A DNA stretch of 64,000 nucleotides from Flavobacteriaceae bacterium (lineage in GTDB: Bacteria > Bacteroidota > Bacteroidia > Flavobacteriales > Flavobacteriaceae), in the NCBI GenBank assembly GCA_029243165.1, contig JAQWSN010000014.1, positions 1 to 64,000 of the forward strand, read 5' to 3'. Position numbers and translations under genes: made by a program. Positions within the stretch are counted from its first letter, which is position 1. Each line of letters opens with the position of its first letter. Below the pieces are notes generated by a model. The model did not search any database. It was not told where the DNA came from and saw nothing but the letters and a program-made list of their open reading frames with translations. Shown piece by piece: positions 61,641 through 64,000 of this stretch.

Positions 61641-62713
61641 TTTTTCACATCCAGAATATCTCTCAGACTATTCCCCAAGGTCATAAAAGCCAAAACAAGG
61701 GTCATTATCGCAAGACCTGGAAGTATTGCCAAATAGGGTTTTCCCAACAATAAGTATCGGAAGTGATCTTTTACCATCCCACCCCAACTGGGCATAGGAG
61801 GCTGAGCACCAATTCCCAAGAAACTCAACCCGCTTTCCATCAAAATAGCACTGGCAAAATTGGCTGCTGAAATTACAATTAAAGGCGCAACGACTAGGGG
61901 TAAAATGTGCTTTATCAAAATTCTTGTCTTAGAAAACCCCAATACAGTACCTGCCTGAATGTAAAGGGCTTCCTTGATCGATTTTACTTGACCCCGCACC
62001 AAACGGGCTACATCGACCCACATGGTGAGTCCTACAGCAACGAAAACTTGCCAATAGCCTCTTCCCAAGGCTAAGGTAATGGCAATGACCATAAGAAGCG
62101 TAGGAACCGACCATACTACATTAATTAGCCACAAGATGAGGCGATCTACCCAGCCTCCCAAATAACCGGCCACAGCACCCAAAAACACCCCTATTGTTAA
62201 AGAAATAAAAACCGCAACAAACCCGATGGAAATCGAAATACGGGAACCTACCAGAAGTCTGCTCAACAAATCACGTCCGTATTTGTCTGTTCCAAGTAAG
62301 AATCTTTTTGTGTAGAGGTATTGAGAAGCTATTTCTTGCTGAGTACTAAGCCCTTCAAACTGATCAAATGAAATTGTTTCAAAATAGTCTGTGGCGTTGC
62401 CGTATCTTTTAAATTCTAGACTGGAAGCTGACCATCGGATCTCACTAATTGGAATTTCTTCATTGGTGTTTAATCTTCCGCTTAAAAAAGACGTTTCTTC
62501 ATTTTCACTTGATCTTGGAATTAAAAGCATTTGACACGAAAATCCAGGAGGTTTAGAATGGATCGACAAATGCATCTGATTGGCGAATTGGGTATTGTCT
62601 GGGGCCAGTACATAGGCGAATAAAGCAACTAAGGCAATGAGTAAAATAAAAAGCGTGCTCCCTAGCGCCCAAACATCACTTTTAAAGCGTTTTAAGAAGC
62701 GCTTTAACTCCAA
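61637..62713 (-). CDS. DppC/OppC-type ABC transporter permease, orphan
   Basis: This 358-residue permease has an N-terminal helix, then a periplasmic insertion of about 90 residues (about 40-130). The binding-protein-dependent transport domain includes GTDKYGRDLLSRLLVGSRISISIG and the EAA loop EALYIQAGTVLGFSKTRILIKHILP. It is of the peptide/nickel transport type. No DppB-like permease, ATPase or solute-binding gene is beside it, unlike normal dpp/opp operons. It starts 2 bp after the end of the tail-specific protease gene, so the two are co-transcribed. Confidence 0.9.
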   Translation of the reverse strand: MELKRFLKRFKSDVWALGSTLFILLIALVALFAYVLAPDNTQFANQMHLSIHSKPPGFSCQMLLIPRSSENEETSFLSGRLNTNEEIPISEIRWSASSLEFKRYGNATDYFETISFDQFEGLSTQQEIASQYLYTKRFLLGTDKYGRDLLSRLLVGSRISISIGFVAVFISLTIGVFLGAVAGYLGGWVDRLILWLINVVWSVPTLLMVIAITLALGRGYWQVFVAVGLTMWVDVARLVRGQVKSIKEALYIQAGTVLGFSKTRILIKHILPLVVAPLIVISAANFASAILMESGLSFLGIGAQPPMPSWGGMVKDHFRYLLLGKPYLAILPGLAIMTLVLAFMTLGNSLRDILDVKN

Positions 62714-62715
62714 GG

Positions 62716-64000
62716 CTAATTGTCTTTAACCTGTGCAATAGGCTTGCCCAGGTTGATTTGGTGGGATAGGTCTTTTAAAATTTCAACTGCTTCAGAAATG
62801 TACAAATCCTTCTTTAAAGACACTTCCCAACGTTTTCTTTTTTCAATCAAATCTTCATTTGGAGCTTCTGTTGAAACTGCATCGGGAAGCCATTGAAATT
62901 CCAAATCAGATTCAAACTCTGTTATCTTTTTAAAGCGATCGGAATACGTTCTACTAGAATCTCTTTTAGATTTAAACGATTCATAATCTAAAAAATAATG
63001 CGAATCGTTTTGTTGCTTCTTTATCCACGCTGCTTGCTCATTAATAAGGGCAACAAAGGGGTTCTCTTCCAATCGTTGTTTACTTCGTTCTACAGAATAG
63101 TCGTAATTATTAAATGTTGGCAAGGGGGTGTATGAGGCTGGCGTAATTCGATCCCAAGAGAGGGGATTGTCTTGGTCTTTTTCTCCCATATCTACCAAAG
63201 CATACCGATCTGGAAAAACGATATCACTTTTTACTCCTTCCAATTGAGTAGATAGTCCATTGATCCGATAGAACTTGTCTGTAGTAACTTTTAGCGCTCC
63301 GAAATCGCCATAAGTACCTCCACTGATCATTCGATTAAGATCAAAAATATTTTGAACGGTTCCTTTTCCGAAAGTCTGTTTGCTTCCCAGCACTATGGCA
63401 CGTTTGTAATCTTGTAAAGCCGCTGCAAGAATTTCGGAGGCCGATGCAGAAAATTCATTAACCAAGATCACAAGAGGCCCATCCCAAACCACACTAGGGT
63501 CGGTATCTTCTAATACTTCTTTTCTCCCTCCTGTACTTTTAACTTGAACCACTGGACCCTCTTTGATGAAATAGCCCGTCATGTCCACTACGGTTTTAAG
63601 TGATCCACCGCCATTATTTCTAAGGTCAAGGATAATTCCCTTAACATTATTTCTTTTCAATTGCTCCAATTCTTTCTTTACATCTATGGCTGCATTGCGC
63701 TCGTTGTAATCTTCAAAGTTGATGTAAAATTTTGGGAGATTAATTAGACCATAATTCCCTGTTGCGTCTTTAATAAGAGAAGATTTGGCGTAGGTTTCTT
63801 CGAGCTGAACAACATCACGGGTTACACTAACTGCCTCTACGGTACCGTCCACTCTTCGAACGGTTAAATAGACTCGAGTTCCTTTGGGGCCTTTAATTAG
63901 CTTAACGGCATCGTCTAACACCATCCCTGAAATATCTACGGGTTCTTCCCCTTCTTGACCCACTTTGAGTATGGCATCACCAATTTCCAAAAGTTCGTCT
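62716..64000 (-). CDS. prc: Tail-specific (carboxy-terminal) protease Prc, partial
   Basis: This frame runs past the right edge of the window; the part seen covers about 428 residues from inside the PDZ domain (DELLEIGDAILKVGQEGEEP). The S41 catalytic core has LDLRNNGGGSL, the nucleophile Ser in EFSASASEILAAAL and the catalytic Lys in GSKQTFGKGTVQ. A C-terminal DUF3340-like region ends the protein. Prc degrades or trims periplasmic proteins at their C-termini. The first codon shown in frame (TTG at 63990) is not a real start. It is followed after 2 bp by the orphan permease gene. Confidence 0.93.
   Translation of the reverse strand, partial: DELLEIGDAILKVGQEGEEPVDISGMVLDDAVKLIKGPKGTRVYLTVRRVDGTVEAVSVTRDVVQLEETYAKSSLIKDATGNYGLINLPKFYINFEDYNERNAAIDVKKELEQLKRNNVKGIILDLRNNGGGSLKTVVDMTGYFIKEGPVVQVKSTGGRKEVLEDTDPSVVWDGPLVILVNEFSASASEILAAALQDYKRAIVLGSKQTFGKGTVQNIFDLNRMISGGTYGDFGALKVTTDKFYRINGLSTQLEGVKSDIVFPDRYALVDMGEKDQDNPLSWDRITPASYTPLPTFNNYDYSVERSKQRLEENPFVALINEQAAWIKKQQNDSHYFLDYESFKSKRDSSRTYSDRFKKITEFESDLEFQWLPDAVSTEAPNEDLIEKRKRWEVSLKKDLYISEAVEILKDLSHQINLGKPIAQVKDN

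Noticed and set aside
1-64000. tRNA, rRNA, CRISPR arrays, insertion sequences and prophage
   Set aside because: Reading both strands, including all intergenic gaps, showed no cloverleaf, repeat-spacer array, transposase or phage structural gene. A covariance-model search could still find a small RNA that I missed.

Overview
The window comes from an AT-rich chromosome of the Bacteroidota, most likely a marine member of the Flavobacteriaceae. The evidence is a complete gldK-gldL-gldM-gldN block (type IX secretion and gliding motor), a TonB receptor with a carboxypeptidase-like N-terminal domain, DUF3078 and HYC_CC_PP proteins, a NagB fused to a PIG-L domain, and -7 elements of the Bacteroidota form TAnnTTTG. 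Clear Shine-Dalgarno sites are not evident. Sodium-linked transporters (SSS, DASS) suggest a saline habitat. I saw no rRNA, tRNA, CRISPR array, insertion sequence or prophage. Genes are packed tightly, and three convergent pairs share a palindromic stop tetranucleotide.

Layout: 1-1190 is gene-poor, with a DUF2892 membrane protein and a decayed HigA-like antitoxin. 1191-8375 holds a DUF819 permease, a lipoprotein amidohydrolase, and a tight three-gene unit (GH13 glycosidase, SsuD/SmoC-type flavin monooxygenase, SSS symporter) that may import and desulfonate a sulfosugar. 8410-16461 carries accessory genes: a YHYH-PEBP fusion, a VTT membrane protein, a methyltransferase, an SDR, a DUF3078 protein, and a serine hydrolase with a VanX-like dipeptidase. 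16458-19976 is a minus-strand unit of AbgB-type M20 hydrolase, DUF4440 protein and DASS carrier. 20013-29776 holds NagB/PIG-L, SulP, two DUF6503-like lipoproteins, thioredoxin reductase, an ABC-F ATPase and an FAD oxidoreductase.

29849-38167 (minus) is gldKLMN closed by a hairpin terminator, then topA and a ureohydrolase-fold protein with altered metal ligands. 38308-43207 is a sulfur module: Crp/Fnr regulator, SulP carrier, persulfide dioxygenase-rhodanese and two YeeE/YedE-type proteins. Its dioxygenase gene has an in-frame TAA at codon 23, and its SulP gene lacks an ATG, GTG or TTG start before the first membrane helix.

43336-49699 runs miaB, a sigma-54 activator, lptE, a TPR-like gene, secG, groES and groEL. 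A near-consensus -24/-12 site with TGACAC repeats lies before groES. 50205-54007 (minus) is a heavy-metal/copper cluster. 54146-61640 runs from a free-methionine sulfoxide reductase and purH into the elongasome genes mreB-mreC-mreD-mrdA-rodA. The window ends with an orphan DppC-like permease and a truncated tail-specific protease on the minus strand.
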